Assembly: GCA_021767625.1 (NCBI GenBank) | Contig: JAASTB010000176.1 | Coordinates: 1-5,236 of the forward strand | Source: Wenzhouxiangella sp. | Lineage (GTDB): Bacteria; Pseudomonadota; Gammaproteobacteria; Xanthomonadales; Wenzhouxiangellaceae | Direction: 5' to 3' | Length of the DNA stretch: 5,236 nt | In this document: one piece after another, positions 4,755-5,236 of the stretch | How positions within the stretch are numbered: the stretch's first letter is position 1 | Layout: every line of letters begins with the position of its first letter | Position numbers and translations under genes: made by a program | Notes under the pieces: generated by a model | Seen by the model: only the letters and a program-made list of their open reading frames with translations | Told to the model about the DNA's origin: nothing | The model's database searches: none

Positions 4755-4836
4755 GAAGGAACCACCGAATTCACCGAAGACACCGAAGAAAAGAAAAAGA
4801 ATTTTCGGTGCTTTCGGTGTCTTCGGTGGTTCCTTC
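4755..4836. repeat. Long imperfect inverted repeat with 33-nt arms
   Basis: The left arm 4755-4787 begins GAAGGAACCACCGAA and pairs with the right arm 4804-4836; 29 of 33 positions are complementary in DNA, the outer 15 without a mismatch, around a 16-nt purine-rich loop. Each arm is itself made of three CACCGAANN units at 9-nt spacing. As RNA it would form a very stable hairpin on either strand, lying between the end of the S9 peptidase gene and the start of the DUF192 operon. It may act as a transcript 3'-end stabiliser or attenuator; this is inference. It could also be an inactive mobile repeat. Confidence 0.85.
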
Positions 4837-4894
4837 GTCTTTTGCCCTTTCTTTGGCGTTCTTCTCGTTTAGGCGGTTTGAGACAAACGACTCA

Positions 4895-5236
4895 TCAGTC
4901 GCCCGCCGAACCCAGGTAGGCCTCCAGCCACGCCTGCTGTTCCCAGAGCATGTGCAGCAGCGAGGCGCGGGCACGGTAGCCGTGGGACTCGTGGGGCAGC
5001 ATCACCAGGCGGGCCTGGGCGCCCAGGCCCTTGAGCGCGTCGAACATGCGCTCGGACTGCATCGGGTAGGTGCCGGAGTTGTTGTCTTCCATGCCGTGGA
5101 TCATCAACATCGGCTCGTCGATCTTCTCGGCGTGGAAGAAGGGCGAGACGGTCGCGTAGACGTCCTGCGCCTCCCAGAAATCGCGCTCCTCGCCCTGGAA
5201 ACCGAAGGGTGTGAGCGAGCGGTTGTAGGCGCCCGA
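4895..5236 (-). CDS. S9-family (prolyl oligopeptidase-like) serine peptidase, C-terminal part (enters from the right edge)
   Basis: The last 113 codons of an alpha/beta-hydrolase peptidase. The sequence SGAYNRSLTPFGFQGEERDF leads into SPFFHAEKIDEPMLMIHG, the catalytic aspartate in GMEDNNSG (residue 51 of the fragment), YPMQSERMFDALKGLG, and the catalytic histidine in MLPHESHGYRAR (residue 85). This arrangement is typical of the large S9 peptidases of Xanthomonas-like bacteria related to glutamyl/acylaminoacyl peptidases. The nucleophile serine and any beta-propeller domain lie outside the window. Such enzymes are often secreted to the periplasm, but the signal region is not visible. The gene ends in two consecutive in-frame TGA codons (4897-4892). 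The exact peptidase subtype and substrate cannot be told from this fragment. Confidence 0.93.
   Translation of the reverse strand, partial: SGAYNRSLTPFGFQGEERDFWEAQDVYATVSPFFHAEKIDEPMLMIHGMEDNNSGTYPMQSERMFDALKGLGAQARLVMLPHESHGYRARASLLHMLWEQQAWLEAYLGSAGD

Larger units (their letters stand above)
4680..4894. other. Repeat-rich intergenic region between the S9 peptidase and the DUF192 operon
   Basis: This 215-nt stretch is lower in GC than the genes around it and has no credible coding sequence. It holds 8-nt tandem units (4719-4750), a long inverted repeat (4755-4836) and A/T-rich spacer. A short stem GTTTG/CAAAC (4876-4888) lies 4 nt beyond the peptidase's second stop, too weak and without a T-run to count as a terminator. 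The best -35-like sequence for the DUF192 gene (TTGCGT, minus strand) has no matching -10. Confidence 0.6.

Noticed and set aside
4719..4790. Possible CRISPR array from the regularly spaced units
   Set aside because: Units are 8-9 nt with no unique spacers of proper length; this is a tandem/inverted repeat, not an array.
4876..4888. Terminator after the S9 peptidase
   Set aside because: The GTTTG/CAAAC stem is only 5 bp and no T-run follows on the minus strand.
4491..4974. Open frames running through the repeat region (plus strand 142 and 111 residues, minus strand 67 residues)
   Set aside because: Their TTEFTEDTEEKKK-like stretches are translated repeat DNA and the rest is antisense to DUF192 or the peptidase.

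Overview
The window (about 5.2 kb, high GC, near 70% in the best-conserved genes by hand count) looks like the chromosome of a gammaproteobacterium, probably on the Xanthomonadales/Wenzhouxiangella side. This placement is inference. It rests on the base composition, the CpdA-type phosphodiesterase, a DUF6116-like small membrane protein, the Xanthomonas-style rubredoxin and S9 peptidase, and haem synthesis from glutamate via HemL. No phylogenetic marker is present to settle it. Every gene except the rubredoxin is on the minus strand.

Layout, left to right. (1) 1-608: the first 202 codons of pntA, the alpha subunit of proton-translocating NAD(P) transhydrogenase, running off the left edge. (2) 609-796: a non-coding leader with a perfect 9-bp hairpin just upstream of the pntA ribosome binding site and a perfect 14-bp palindrome further up. 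(3) 797-1526: a two-gene module, an unrecognised 69-residue protein and, upstream of it, a GIY-YIG nuclease-fold protein of 152 residues. Both are lower in GC (about 57-60%) than the flanking genes. The nuclease gene begins 3 nt after the hemL stop codon. (4) 1530-2819: hemL, complete, with the pyridoxal phosphate lysine at residue 265. (5) 2820-2977: a divergent intergenic region. (6) 2978-3160: a complete one-iron rubredoxin on the plus strand, whose stop codon abuts the stop codon of the next, convergent gene. (7) 3161-4679: an apparent three-gene operon read right to left: a DUF192 lipoprotein, a two-helix membrane protein resembling DUF6116, and a CpdA-like cyclic-AMP phosphodiesterase; the last two overlap by ATGA. 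(8) 4680-4894: a repeat-rich intergenic region with 8-nt tandem units and a long imperfect inverted repeat. (9) 4895-5236: the C-terminal 113 codons of an S9-family serine peptidase, entering from the right edge.

Most of the window is ordinary housekeeping: haem synthesis, NADPH balance, electron transfer and cyclic-AMP turnover. Two things stand out. The first is the lower-GC GIY-YIG/69-residue pair inserted behind hemL. The second is a dispersed repeat family (9-10 nt units of the CACCGAAGA/CACGGAAGA type) present three times: twice as an inverted pair at 4755-4836, and once fused into the 3' end of the DUF6116-like gene, where it encodes a low-complexity tail and lies directly before the cpdA start. 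I did not find a CRISPR array, tRNA, rRNA, insertion sequence or convincing rho-independent terminator.
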